This document shows, piece by piece, positions 28,303-38,526 of a DNA stretch of 64,000 nt; within the stretch, counting starts at the first letter, position 1; every line of letters starts with the position of its first letter. Position numbers and translations under genes: made by a program. The notes below the pieces were generated by a model. It had not been told where the DNA came from. It searched no databases and saw only the letters and a list, made by a program, of their open reading frames with translations. The stretch covers positions 186,001 through 250,000 of the forward strand of contig NZ_LFCT01000002.1 in NCBI RefSeq assembly GCF_008692605.1, given 5' to 3'. Origin of the DNA: Sphingobium estronivorans. GTDB taxonomy: Bacteria; Pseudomonadota; Alphaproteobacteria; Sphingomonadales; Sphingomonadaceae.

Positions 28303-29394
28303 TTACAGCTTGCGCACCCAGCTCGCCGGATCGGCCACCGTGCCGCGCTGGATGCCCGTCAGTTCCGCGCGCAGCGTTTCGGTGACGATGCCGCCATCGC
28401 CATTGCCGATGGTGAAGTCGCCCTCGACGCTCTTCACCGTGCCGATCGCGGTGACGACCGCGGCAGTGCCGCAGGCAAAGGCCTCGCGCAACTTGCCGCT
28501 CTGCGCGTCGGCGCGCCACTGGGCGAAGCTGTACAACTCCTCCCGCACCTCATGTCCCTTGGCGCGGGCGAGGTCGATCAGGCTGTTGCGGGTGATGCCC
28601 GGCAGGATGGTGCCGGACAGCGGCGGCGTGACAATCGAATTATCATCCATCACGAAGAAGACGTTCATGCCGCCCAGTTCCTCGACCCACTTGTTTTCCG
28701 CGGCGTCGAGGAACACGACCTGATCGCAGCCATGCTTGCCGGCTTCCTTTTGCGCGACCAGCGACGCGGCATAGTTGCCGCCGCATTTGGCGGCGCCGGT
28801 GCCGCCCCGCGCCGCGCGGGTGAAATGTTCCGACACCCAGAGCGTGACCGCCTTCTTGCCGCCTTTGAAATAGGCGCCGGCGGGCGAGGCAATGACGCAG
28901 AAAATATATTCGTTGGACGGGCGTACGCCCAGGAAGGTCTCGCTCGCGAACATGAAGGGGCGCAGATACAGGCTGCCTTCACCACCCGGAATCCAGTCGG
29001 CGTCGATCTTCACCAGTTCCTCGATCGCTTCCATGAAGAGATCTTCCGGCAGGACCGGCATCGCCAGACGTTCGGCCGATTCGGCGAAGCGGCGGGCATT
29101 TTCCTCCGGCCGGAACATGGCGATGCTGCCATCTTCCAGACGGTAAGCCTTCATGCCTTCGAAGATTTCCTGCGCATAATGCAACACGGCGCACGCCGGA
29201 TCGAGCTGGAACGGCGCGCGCGGGCCGATGGCGTGGCTGTGCCAGCCCTGCCCCTCGGTATAGCGAATCGTGACCATATGATCGGTGAAGAGGCGTCCGA
29301 ACCCCGGATCCGAAAGCAGTACGGCGCGCTGGTCAGCCGATACAGCCTGGCTGTTGCGGGTGACGGTGAAGCGCGATGTCTGCTGGACGTCCAT
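28303..29394 (-). CDS. ilvE: branched-chain amino acid aminotransferase
   Basis: 363 residues, class IV PLP aminotransferase of the longer IlvE type. HYAQEIFEGMKAYR, LYLRPFMFASETFLGVRPS and the PLP lysine region GTGAAKCGGNYAAS are present, then FVMDDNSIVTPPLSGTILPGITR. It makes leucine, isoleucine and valine from the 2-keto acids. Start ATG at 29394. It is divergent from the aldolase gene, with a 148-base promoter region. Confidence 0.94.
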   Translation of the reverse strand: MDVQQTSRFTVTRNSQAVSADQRAVLLSDPGFGRLFTDHMVTIRYTEGQGWHSHAIGPRAPFQLDPACAVLHYAQEIFEGMKAYRLEDGSIAMFRPEENARRFAESAERLAMPVLPEDLFMEAIEELVKIDADWIPGGEGSLYLRPFMFASETFLGVRPSNEYIFCVIASPAGAYFKGGKKAVTLWVSEHFTRAARGGTGAAKCGGNYAASLVAQKEAGKHGCDQVVFLDAAENKWVEELGGMNVFFVMDDNSIVTPPLSGTILPGITRNSLIDLARAKGHEVREELYSFAQWRADAQSGKLREAFACGTAAVVTAIGTVKSVEGDFTIGNGDGGIVTETLRAELTGIQRGTVADPASWVRKL

Positions 29395-29542
29395 GATATA
29401 AGCTCCTTTGGTTGGACGGGGCCGCCTATGTCACAGTTGGCGCTTTGAAACAATATTACGCAAACCGTTTAAGGCCATTGGTGCGCAATTGGCCTCACCG
29501 TCCCCGCTTGCGCTTTGCCAAGGGCCGATTATCCCCCTTTCC

Positions 29543-30559
29543 ATGCACTTTTTTTCCGACAATGCGACGCCGGTGTGCCCAGACGTCATGGTAGCCATGA
29601 TGGCGGCCGACCGCGCCGACCATGGCTATGACGGCGACCAGTGGAGCGCCCGGCTCAACGGCGCCTTCTCCGACCTGTTCGGAACCTCCGCCACGGTGTT
29701 GTGGATCGCCACCGGAACCGCCGCGAACAGCATCGCGCTGGCCTGTCTCTGCCCGCCCTATGGCGGCATCATCTGCCATGACGAGGCGCATATCGCCGTC
29801 GACGAATGCGGCGCGCCGGGCTTCTACACCCATGGCGCAAGCCTGATGACGCTGCCCGGTCAGGGCGCCAAATTGTCGCCCGACGCCGTGACCGAACGGT
29901 TGAGGGCGATCCGGCCCGATGTGCATCAGGTGCCTGCCCGCGCGATCAGCATCACCCAGGCGACCGAATATGGGCTGGCCTATACGCCCGATGAGGTGGC
30001 GGCGCTGGGCGCGGTGGCGCAAAGCGAAGGGCTGGGCTTTCATATGGACGGCGCGCGCTTCGCCAATGCGGTGGCGCATCTGGGCTGTCATCCGGGCGAT
30101 GTGACGTGGCGGGCGGGGGTCGACATCCTGTCCTTCGGCTGCGTCAAAAATGGTGGGATGATCGCCGAAGCATTGGTCTTTTTCGGAGACCGGGCGGAAG
30201 GCCGGGCGGCCGAGGCGGCGCGCTGGCGCAAACGGGCCGGACACCTCTCCTCCAAGGGCCGCTATCTGGCGGCACAGTTGCTGGCGATGGTCGAGGGCGA
30301 TCTGTGGCTGCGCAATGGCCGGGCCGCCAATGCGGCCGCGCGGGCGCTTGCGGCGGGAGCCGAGAGGCGGTTGATACATCCGGTGGAGGCCAATGAGCTG
30401 TTCATCCGGCTGACGGCGGGAGAAGCAGCAGCCCTGCGCGCGCAAGGCTTCGATTTCCACGATTGGGGTGAAGGCGCGGCGCGTCTGGTCACCAACTGGT
30501 CCCAGGATGCCGCCAGCGTTCAGCCTCTGGCCGATGCGTTGCGGGCGTTGGCGGCATGA
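29543..30559 (+). CDS. low-specificity threonine aldolase / beta-eliminating lyase
   Basis: 338 residues, PLP-dependent. FFSDNATPVCPDVMVAM, GTAANSIAL and HMDGARFANAVA followed by SFGCVKNGGM (the K is the PLP lysine) match the L-threonine aldolase group. It splits threonine or allo-threonine to glycine and acetaldehyde. Its stop overlaps the EamA gene (ATGA), so both are cotranscribed, suggesting amino-acid export or salvage as a unit. Confidence 0.9.
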   Translation: MHFFSDNATPVCPDVMVAMMAADRADHGYDGDQWSARLNGAFSDLFGTSATVLWIATGTAANSIALACLCPPYGGIICHDEAHIAVDECGAPGFYTHGASLMTLPGQGAKLSPDAVTERLRAIRPDVHQVPARAISITQATEYGLAYTPDEVAALGAVAQSEGLGFHMDGARFANAVAHLGCHPGDVTWRAGVDILSFGCVKNGGMIAEALVFFGDRAEGRAAEAARWRKRAGHLSSKGRYLAAQLLAMVEGDLWLRNGRAANAAARALAAGAERRLIHPVEANELFIRLTAGEAAALRAQGFDFHDWGEGAARLVTNWSQDAASVQPLADALRALAA

Positions 30560-31449
30560 CGCACGGCAAGGGCGGCATCGTTCTACCCTTCATCCTGGTC
30601 ACGCTGATCTGGAGCTCGACCTGGATCGTGATCCGCGACCAGTTGGGCAGCGTGCCGGCAAGCTGGTCGGTCTGCTATCGCTTCCTGCTGGCTGGCGTGG
30701 CCATGGCGATCTTCGCCAGAATGCGCGGCGTGTCGCTGAATATCGGCGGCAAGGGGCTGGCCTTTGCCGGGCTGCTGGGCGTGGCGCAGTTCGTGCTGAA
30801 CTTCAACTTCGTCTATCGCGCGGAACATTATCTGACGTCCGGCGTGGTGGCGGTGGTCTATGCGATGCTGCTGATCCCCAACAGCATCATGAGCTTCCTC
30901 TTCTTCCGCCAGCCGGTGAGCCGGGCTTTCGTCGCCGGATCGGTGGTCGCGTTGGCCGGCATCGCGCTGATGCTGGCGCATGAATATCATGCGGCGAGCG
31001 TGCGCCCGGACCAGGTGCTGCTGGGCGCGGCCTTTTCCATTGCCGGACTGATGAGCGCGTCCGCCGCCAATGTCATGCAGGGGACGAAGATCGCCCGGCG
31101 GCTGCCTATGGTGGCGGTGCTGACCTGGGCGATGCTGATCGGCGCGGGGGTGGATGCGCTGTTCGCGTGGGTGACGACCGGACCGCCGCTATTTGAAGCC
31201 CGGCCGGCCTATCTGGCGGGGATCGCATGGCTGGCGCTGGCCGGATCGGTGGTGACCTTTCCGCTCTATTTCCGGTTGATCCAGCACATGGGAGCGGGGC
31301 GGGCCGCCTATAGCAGCGTGCTGATCCCGGTGCTGGCCATGCTGATCTCGACCCTGGTCGAGGGCTATCGCTGGACCGCGCTGGCAGGCGCGGGCGCGCT
31401 GCTGGCGATTATCGGAATGGTGGTGGCGCTCAGGACCAAGCGGGTCTAA
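30556..31449 (+). CDS. EamA/DMT-family transporter
   Basis: 297 residues with ten hydrophobic helices arranged as two five-helix EamA repeats. FILVTLIWSSTWIVIRDQLG is the conserved first helix of the family. Often exporters of amino acids or metabolites. Cotranscribed with threonine aldolase. Substrate unknown. Confidence 0.88.
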   Translation: MTHGKGGIVLPFILVTLIWSSTWIVIRDQLGSVPASWSVCYRFLLAGVAMAIFARMRGVSLNIGGKGLAFAGLLGVAQFVLNFNFVYRAEHYLTSGVVAVVYAMLLIPNSIMSFLFFRQPVSRAFVAGSVVALAGIALMLAHEYHAASVRPDQVLLGAAFSIAGLMSASAANVMQGTKIARRLPMVAVLTWAMLIGAGVDALFAWVTTGPPLFEARPAYLAGIAWLALAGSVVTFPLYFRLIQHMGAGRAAYSSVLIPVLAMLISTLVEGYRWTALAGAGALLAIIGMVVALRTKRV

Positions 31450-31601
31450 CGGCGGACGCCCGGCTGATAGAGCCGCTTTGCCGCGTTCACCCTGTCGATC
31501 AGGCTGGTGAGCGGGACCGGCGTGGACGCGGCGCGTTGGGGCATGGACAGGCCATTGATGCGCTGGCCCAGGGCGGTGAAGGCGTGATCGAAACGGTCCA
31601 T
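31446..31601 (-). CDS. 51-residue small protein
   Basis: A short reading frame from ATG 31601 to TAG, starting MDRFDHAFTALGQR, rich in basic residues at its end (AAKRLYQPGVRR). GAGG lies 8 bases upstream of the ATG, a good ribosome-binding site. It overlaps the EamA stop on the other strand. Function unknown. Confidence 0.5.
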   Translation of the reverse strand: MDRFDHAFTALGQRINGLSMPQRAASTPVPLTSLIDRVNAAKRLYQPGVRR

Positions 31602-31694
31602 GTGCCTGTCCTCATGCAAAGCTGACAGGACCGCATGTCGGACACGGATGGTTAAGAAGGGGTTAGCGATATTCCCGCTTTGCGGCGAGCTGCG

Positions 31695-32498
31695 TCAAAG
31701 GCAGGCGCGCAGCCCTTCGCGATAGGTGGGGTAGCGGGGCGACCAGCCCAGCAGACGCTTGGCGCGGCCATTCGCGACCCGTCGATTTTCGGCATAAAAG
31801 GACCGCGCCATGGGGGAGAGTTGCGCTTCCGCCAGTGTCAGAAGCGGCGGCAGGGGCCGGCCAAGCAGGTCGCAGGCGGCCTCGATCAGCCGGTTCTGCG
31901 CGCAGGGCAGATCGTCCGAGAGATTGTAGATGCCGGACGGACCTTGGTGGAGGGAGGCGATAACGCCCGCGACGATGTCATCGACATGGGCGCGGCTGAA
32001 GATCTGATCGGGCAGGTCGATGCGGTGCGCCCGCCCTTCGCGCACCCGGTCGAGGGCCGAGCGGCCGGGACCGTAAATGCCGGGCAGGCGGAAGCGGCGC
32101 ATATCCGGGCGCAGCGTCCCCCAGTCCATATCGGCCTGGGCGCGGGCGGCGCGGCGGCCCAAGCCGGCCGGGCTGGATTCATCGACCCAGGCCCCCGCCG
32201 CATCGCCATAAACGCCGGTCGAGGAGAGATAGCCGGTCCAGAGGGCGGGCGCGGCGGCGATGGCCGCGCCGTAGCGGGTCAGGACGGGATCGGCATCGCC
32301 TTCCGGCGGGACGGAGGAGAGGATGTGAGTGGCTTGCGCGAGGGCGGCGCGGATCGCGCGTTCGTCGTCGAAGGCAAGGGCTTCGGCATCGGCTGTGCGG
32401 CGGACGCCGGTGACCTGCCAGCCCTCGGCGCGCAGGCATAGGGCGAGGCGGGACGCTGTGTAACCCATCCCCAGGATCAGCATATGGGGCATCGTCAT
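31695..32498 (-). CDS. NAD(P)-binding SDR, YeeZ-like
   Basis: 267 residues. MLILGMGYTASRLALCLRAEGWQVTGVRR is an atypical Rossmann start found in the YeeZ/WcaG-like SDR group; YLSSTGVYGDAAGAWVDESSPAG is the active-site region. It stands 18 bases downstream of the hesB-like carrier on the same strand and may be the last gene of the suf unit. Reaction unknown. Confidence 0.78.
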   Translation of the reverse strand: MTMPHMLILGMGYTASRLALCLRAEGWQVTGVRRTADAEALAFDDERAIRAALAQATHILSSVPPEGDADPVLTRYGAAIAAAPALWTGYLSSTGVYGDAAGAWVDESSPAGLGRRAARAQADMDWGTLRPDMRRFRLPGIYGPGRSALDRVREGRAHRIDLPDQIFSRAHVDDIVAGVIASLHQGPSGIYNLSDDLPCAQNRLIEAACDLLGRPLPPLLTLAEAQLSPMARSFYAENRRVANGRAKRLLGWSPRYPTYREGLRACL

Positions 32499-32516
32499 CC
32501 CAGGAGCATGATGGTC

Positions 32517-32876
32517 CTAAACCGTGAAGCTCTCGCCGCAGCCGCAGCTGCCCTTGGCATTGGGATTGTTGAAGACGAAGCCGGCGGTGAAATCATCCTC
32601 CACCCAATCCATCGTCGATCCGACCAGATAGAGGACCGAGGCACCGTCGATGTAAAAGACGCCGCCGGGCGTTTCGATCTTCTCGTCGAACTTGGCTTCC
32701 TCGCTCACATAGTCGACCGAATAGGCAAGGCCCGAACAACCCCGGCGTGGCGTCGACAACTTGACGCCGATGGTTCCTTCGGGGGCCTGCGCCATCAGAT
32801 CCGCGATGCGCTGCTCGGCGCTGGACGTCAGGATGACGGCGGCGGGGCGGGCGCGGATTTTCGTCTCGGCGGTCAT
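32517..32876 (-). CDS. sufA: HesB/IscA/SufA-type Fe-S carrier
   Basis: 119 residues starting MTAETKIRARPAAVILTSSA. The three conserved cysteines are Cys47 (RRGCSG) and Cys111/Cys113 (GSCGCGES), which hold or transfer Fe-S clusters. In the suf context it is the A-type carrier. Its ATG shares one base with the DUF59 stop. The upstream open frame is not part of the gene. ErpA-like naming is also possible. Confidence 0.9.
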   Translation of the reverse strand: MTAETKIRARPAAVILTSSAEQRIADLMAQAPEGTIGVKLSTPRRGCSGLAYSVDYVSEEAKFDEKIETPGGVFYIDGASVLYLVGSTMDWVEDDFTAGFVFNNPNAKGSCGCGESFTV

Positions 32877-33340
32877 CAGAGCATTCCCAGTTCGAGCTTG
32901 GCCTCGTCCGACATTTTCTGCGGGTCCCATGGCGGGTCCCAGACGAGGTTCACCTGCGCATCGCCTACGCCCGGCACCGCGCCGACGCGCAGTTCGACTT
33001 CGCCGGGCATGGATTCGGCGACCGGGCAATGCGGCGTGGTCAGCGTCATGGTGACGACCACATGGCCGTCCTCCGTCACATCGACGCCGTAGATCAGGCC
33101 CAGATCGTAGATATTGACCGGGATTTCCGGGTCGTAGATTTCCTTCAGCGCATCGATCACGCCGTCATAGACGCTGCCGCCCGGCTCGCCCCTGGGCGTT
33201 TCGCTGGGCTTGGCGCTCAGGAAGCCGTCGAGATAGTCGCGCTGACGCGGTTCCTCATCGACGCGCGCCTTGGGCGGGGCGTCCACGGCCTCGACCTCTT
33301 CCACAAATATCTTCCGCTCTTCGCGATTCACTTCAGTCAT
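32876..33340 (-). CDS. sufT: SUF-system DUF59/MIP18 Fe-S assembly protein
   Basis: 154 residues. The N-terminal 60 residues are charged and of low complexity; the DUF59 domain follows with VIDALKEIYDPEIPVNIYDLGLIY and MTLTTPHCPVAESMPGEVE, whose DPE and TTPHCP motifs define the MIP18/PaaD fold. In suf operons such proteins help mature Fe-S enzymes. Overlaps sufS by 8 bases. Confidence 0.9.
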   Translation of the reverse strand: MTEVNREERKIFVEEVEAVDAPPKARVDEEPRQRDYLDGFLSAKPSETPRGEPGGSVYDGVIDALKEIYDPEIPVNIYDLGLIYGVDVTEDGHVVVTMTLTTPHCPVAESMPGEVELRVGAVPGVGDAQVNLVWDPPWDPQKMSDEAKLELGML

Positions 33341-34544
33341 GGGCGAAGATTTTCCTCACTCGTTCAATGCCTTTGACCAGCGCATCGACATCGCTGTCAT
33401 CGCTGTAGATGCCGAAGCTGGCCCGCGCAGTCGCTTCGACGCCCAGATGGCGCATCAGCGGCTGGGCGCAATGATGCCCGGCCCGGATCGCGACACCCGT
33501 TTCGTCCAATATGGTGCCGACATCGTGCGGATGCACCCCGTCCACCTCGAAGGAGAGGATGCCCGCGCTATCCTCCGGCCCGAAGACGCGGACGCTGTTC
33601 AGGCTTTCCAGCGCAGCGCGCGCCTTCCCGACCAGCGCGCATTCATGGGCATGGATCGTATCGAGACCGATGGCCTGCACATAATCGATGGCGGCAGAGA
33701 GGCCGACAACGCCGGTGATATGCGGCGTCCCCGCCTCGAACCGGGTCGGCGCCGGGGCGTAGGTGGTTTTCTCGAACGTCACCTTGTCGATCATCGACCC
33801 GCCGCCCTGATAGGGCGGCATGGCGTCCAGCAATTCCTTGCGGCCCCAGAGCGCGCCGATGCCGGTCGGGCCGTAGAGCTTGTGCGCGGAGAAGACGTAG
33901 AAATCGCAGTCCAGCGCCTGCACATCGACGGCCAGGCGCGGCACGGCCTGGCAGCCGTCGATCAGGATCTTCGCGCCGACGCTGTGCGCGATGTCGGCGG
34001 CGCGACGGACGTCGAGCACGCTGCCCAGCACGTTCGACACATGGGCCAGCGCGACCATCTTGTGCGCGGGGGTGATCATCGCGGCCATGGCGTCGAGGTC
34101 GATCTTGCCGTCCGCCGTCAACGGCACGACGTCGATCGCGGCCCCGACTTTCTCGGCGATGATCTGCCAGGGGACGATATTGCTGTGGTGCTCGAGCATC
34201 GAGAGCAGGATGCGGTCGCCTGCCTTGAGTTGCGAGCCTACGCAGCTTTGCGCGACGAGGTTGATGCCCTCGGTCGCGCCGCGGACATAGACAATCTCGC
34301 TGTCCGACGCCGCGCCGATGAAGCTCGCGACCTTGCGGCGCGCCGCTTCATAGGCGAGCGTCATGTTCGCCGAACGCTCATAGACGCCGCGATGGACCGT
34401 CGCATAATCCGGGCCATAGGCGCGGGCGATGGCGTCGATCACCGCATTGGGCTTCTGCGCGGTGGCGGCGCTGTCGAGATAATGCCAGTTGCCGACACCG
34501 GGGAAATCATCCCGCAGCCGCAGCGCTTGGGCGAGGTCGCTCAT
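33333..34544 (-). CDS. sufS: cysteine desulfurase SufS
   Basis: 403 residues, group II cysteine desulfurase that supplies sulfane sulfur to SufE/SufB. NWHYLDSAATAQKP, the PLP lysine in SAHKLYGPTGIGALWG and the active-site cysteine in RAGHHCAQPLM are all present. Start overlaps the sufD stop (ATGA). Confidence 0.95.
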   Translation of the reverse strand: MSDLAQALRLRDDFPGVGNWHYLDSAATAQKPNAVIDAIARAYGPDYATVHRGVYERSANMTLAYEAARRKVASFIGAASDSEIVYVRGATEGINLVAQSCVGSQLKAGDRILLSMLEHHSNIVPWQIIAEKVGAAIDVVPLTADGKIDLDAMAAMITPAHKMVALAHVSNVLGSVLDVRRAADIAHSVGAKILIDGCQAVPRLAVDVQALDCDFYVFSAHKLYGPTGIGALWGRKELLDAMPPYQGGGSMIDKVTFEKTTYAPAPTRFEAGTPHITGVVGLSAAIDYVQAIGLDTIHAHECALVGKARAALESLNSVRVFGPEDSAGILSFEVDGVHPHDVGTILDETGVAIRAGHHCAQPLMRHLGVEATARASFGIYSDDSDVDALVKGIERVRKIFAHD

Positions 34545-35293
34545 ACCAGCGTCTCCAGCTTGGCGAGCGCGGCAGCTTCAAGGCTGTCCTTGACCGCTTC
34601 GTCGGCCACATCGTCGAACACGCCCGCGACAAAGGCTTTCAGCAGCAGCGTCTTGGCCGTCACCGGATCCATGCCGCGCGAGGCCATGTAGAAGAGCGCC
34701 TGCTTGTCCAACTCGCCCACCGTCGCGCCATGGGCGCATTTCACGTCGTCGGCGTAGATTTCCAGCTCCGGCTTGGCATTGGCCGTGGCGGTGCGGTCGA
34801 GCAGCATCGCCTTGACCGACTGGAAGGCGTCGGTGCGCTGCGCATCGCGGGCGACATTGATGGAGCCGAGATAGCTGCCGGTGGCGCGTTGGCCCAGGAT
34901 CGAGCGGATCGTCTGGCCGCTGGTCGCATCGGGTTCGGCATGGGTGACGGCGGTGACGATCTCCAGCGTCTGCTCACCGCCGCCGATGATCGCGCCGTTC
35001 AGCTCGAAATGCGCGCCCCTTCCCAGCGTGACGGTGAAGGTCACGCGGCCGAATTTGCCGCCAATGTTGAGGACATGGAAGTCGCAGCGCGCCCCGTCCG
35101 CGATGCTGATCGCATAATCATGCACCGCCGCCGCGCCGTCAGCCGCGTCCTGCAACAGATGGTGGCGCGCACTTTCCCCAGCGGCGACATCGATGCGCGT
35201 CGGCGCGGGCGTCGGCCAGATGGCGGCCAGCGCGTCGAGGTCGCTGTAGCGCCATTCTTCCGACTTGCGCGTGGGAAGGGTGAGCGTGGTCAC
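34541..35293 (-). CDS. sufD: SufD scaffold subunit
   Basis: 250 residues of the SufBD family beta-helix. Compared with the typical 400 or more residues of E. coli SufD it is short, with a reduced N-terminal region, a form common in alphaproteobacteria. The C-terminal region AHGATVGELDKQALFYMASRGMDPVTAKTLLLKAF is the family signature. Start is GTG at 35293, overlapping the sufC stop (GTGA). Confidence 0.9.
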   Translation of the reverse strand: MTTLTLPTRKSEEWRYSDLDALAAIWPTPAPTRIDVAAGESARHHLLQDAADGAAAVHDYAISIADGARCDFHVLNIGGKFGRVTFTVTLGRGAHFELNGAIIGGGEQTLEIVTAVTHAEPDATSGQTIRSILGQRATGSYLGSINVARDAQRTDAFQSVKAMLLDRTATANAKPELEIYADDVKCAHGATVGELDKQALFYMASRGMDPVTAKTLLLKAFVAGVFDDVADEAVKDSLEAAALAKLETLV

Positions 35294-36036
35294 GCGGCCA
35301 CCACCTCGGCATAGCCCTCGCGCTCCAGTTCCAGCGCCAGTTCGGGGCCGCCCGACTTCACGATCCGGCCCGCCGCCAGCACATGCACGAAGTCCGGCTT
35401 CACATAGTCGAGCAGACGCTGATAGTGGGTGATCAGCAGCACCGCCTTGTCGGGCTTGCGCATGATGGCGTTGATGCCCGCGCCCACGATCTTGAGCGCG
35501 TCGATGTCGAGGCCGGAGTCGGTCTCGTCCAGAATCGCCAGCCTGGGGTCGAGAATGCCCATCTGCACCATTTCGGCGCGCTTCTTCTCTCCGCCTGAAA
35601 AGCCGACATTCACCGGCCGCTTCAGCATCTCCATGTCGAGGCCGAGCAGGCCCGCTTTCTCCTTGGCGAGCTTGATGAACTCGCCGCCCGAGAGCGGCTC
35701 CTCGCCCCGCGCCTTGCGCTGCGAATTGAGGCTCTCGCGCAGGAATTGCAGGTTGGAGACGCCCGGAATCTCGACCGGATATTGGAAGCCGAGGAACAGG
35801 CCAGCAGCGGCGCGCTCATGCGGTTCCATTTCGAACAGGTCGGCGCCCTCGAAGGTCGCGGTGCCGCCGGTCACTTCATAGTTCGGACGGCCGCCCAGCG
35901 TATAGGCCAAGGTTGACTTGCCCGCGCCATTCGGCCCCATGATCGCATGGATCTCGCCCGCGTTGATGGAGAGCGAAAGTCCTTTCAGGATCGCCTTGCC
36001 GTCAATCTCGTTGGTCAGGTTCTCAATCGTCAGCAT
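35290..36036 (-). CDS. sufC: SufC ABC-type ATPase
   Basis: 248 residues. Walker A GPNGAGKSTLAY, ABC signature FSGGEKKRAEM and Walker B LAILDETDSGLDIDAL, all SufC-like. It powers the SufBCD scaffold. ATG 36036 is chosen over the preceding GTG because AGGGA lies at proper spacing. Confidence 0.96.
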   Translation of the reverse strand: MLTIENLTNEIDGKAILKGLSLSINAGEIHAIMGPNGAGKSTLAYTLGGRPNYEVTGGTATFEGADLFEMEPHERAAAGLFLGFQYPVEIPGVSNLQFLRESLNSQRKARGEEPLSGGEFIKLAKEKAGLLGLDMEMLKRPVNVGFSGGEKKRAEMVQMGILDPRLAILDETDSGLDIDALKIVGAGINAIMRKPDKAVLLITHYQRLLDYVKPDFVHVLAAGRIVKSGGPELALELEREGYAEVVAA

Positions 36037-36039
36037 CAC

Positions 36040-36495
36040 TTATCCCTTATGCGCGCGCTGGAGCGTCCGCGCGGTCCAGAAGGCCATGTCCCGCACATCG
36101 CCCGGTGCCGGGAACAGCGTGTCGATATGGCGCTTGATCGGCATATAGGGCCACCAGTCGGCGCCCGGCTCGGGCGCGCCCTTTTCCAGCACCCCGGTCA
36201 CGAACTCCGTCACCGGGCCCATGCGGGCGAGGTTGGGGGCCTTGGCCTTGTGGAAAGCCTTGTCGGCTTTCAGCTTCTCGGTGAAGGCGAGGTCGCCTTT
36301 CTCCAGCGCCGCGCGGCATTCGGCCTGATAGGCGTCGAGATCGCCGAAATCCTTGGCGGCACGGGCGGCGAGTTCGCCCTCTTCCAGCTCATAATCCTCG
36401 GTCAGGATGCGGACCGCGGCAGTCCATGCCTGGCCATTGCCGACATCCTCCGCGAAATCGGCGAGGGCATCCTGAATATCGTCTTCGTCGCTCAA
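36040..36495 (-). CDS. unknown protein inserted between sufB and sufC
   Basis: About 151 residues from a TTG at 36495 (MSDEDDIQDALADFAEDVG with an AAGGAT upstream). The protein is acidic and helical in its first half (YELEEGELAARAAKDFGDLDAYQAECRAALEKGDLAF) and has an aromatic-rich C terminus (DWWPYMPIKRHIDTL, FWTARTLQR). No cysteines, no known domain. Stop lies 3 bases before the sufC ATG, so it is in the suf operon and co-translated. A suf-specific accessory role is inferred. Confidence 0.75.
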   Translation of the reverse strand: MSDEDDIQDALADFAEDVGNGQAWTAAVRILTEDYELEEGELAARAAKDFGDLDAYQAECRAALEKGDLAFTEKLKADKAFHKAKAPNLARMGPVTEFVTGVLEKGAPEPGADWWPYMPIKRHIDTLFPAPGDVRDMAFWTARTLQRAHKG

Positions 36496-36529
36496 GAGTC
36501 TTATCCTTGGTATGTTCGTGGGGCAGACC

Positions 36530-38010
<1,481 letters not shown>

Positions 38011-38014
<4 letters not shown>

Positions 38015-38421
38015 GCCATTTCTCGGGTTAAGCTGGCGATCGTCACGCCGGCCAATGCCGAACGGATCGCATTATTCGCGACATTCATGTGCGGGCGGAC
38101 GCGGCAATCCTGCTCCAGCGAGCAGTCATGCGTACCATGTTCGGCGCAGGCGGTCATGGCGATGGGGCCTTCGACCGCCTCCACCACGTCGGCGAGCGTA
38201 ATCGTTGCGGGAGGGCGGCTAAGACGGACCCCCCCACCGGTGCCCCGGCTCGACTCGAGCAAACCGGCCGCCGACAGCCTGCTGACCAACTTCTGCGCGG
38301 TGGGCAGCGGGATGCCGGTCTCAGCCGATAGCGTGGTCGCATTCATCTTGGCCGCGCCGCAATGGCGCGCGGCGGCCGACATCAGCACCACGGCATAATC
38401 TGCGAAACTCGAAAGCCTCAT
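38011..38421 (-). CDS. Rrf2-family SUF operon regulator
   Basis: 136 residues from ATG 38421 ([14 protein letters not shown]); longer forms upstream would swallow the operator. The winged helix carries [37 protein letters not shown], and cysteines 92, 100 and 106 are spaced C-x7-C-x5-C as in IscR/RsrR-type Fe-S-sensing members. First gene of the suf operon. Likely senses Fe-S status and represses or activates suf. Confidence 0.9.
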
Positions 38422-38447
38422 AAGCCCCGTCTTGCGAACCATTCTCA

Positions 38448-38470
38448 AATCGGATCGAATCAATCCGATT
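38448..38470. promoter_or_regulatory. inverted repeat upstream of the suf operon, candidate Rrf2 operator
   Basis: AATCGGAT, 7-base spacer CGAATCA, ATCCGATT: perfect eight-base arms centred about 38 bases upstream of the regulator's start codon. The position fits a promoter-overlapping operator for autoregulation. Confidence 0.6.
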
Positions 38471-38526
38471 GCGCATGTGGTCCCGCGCGTCCGTGGAATC
38501 AAGGCATTTTTGCTTGGGAAGGACGC

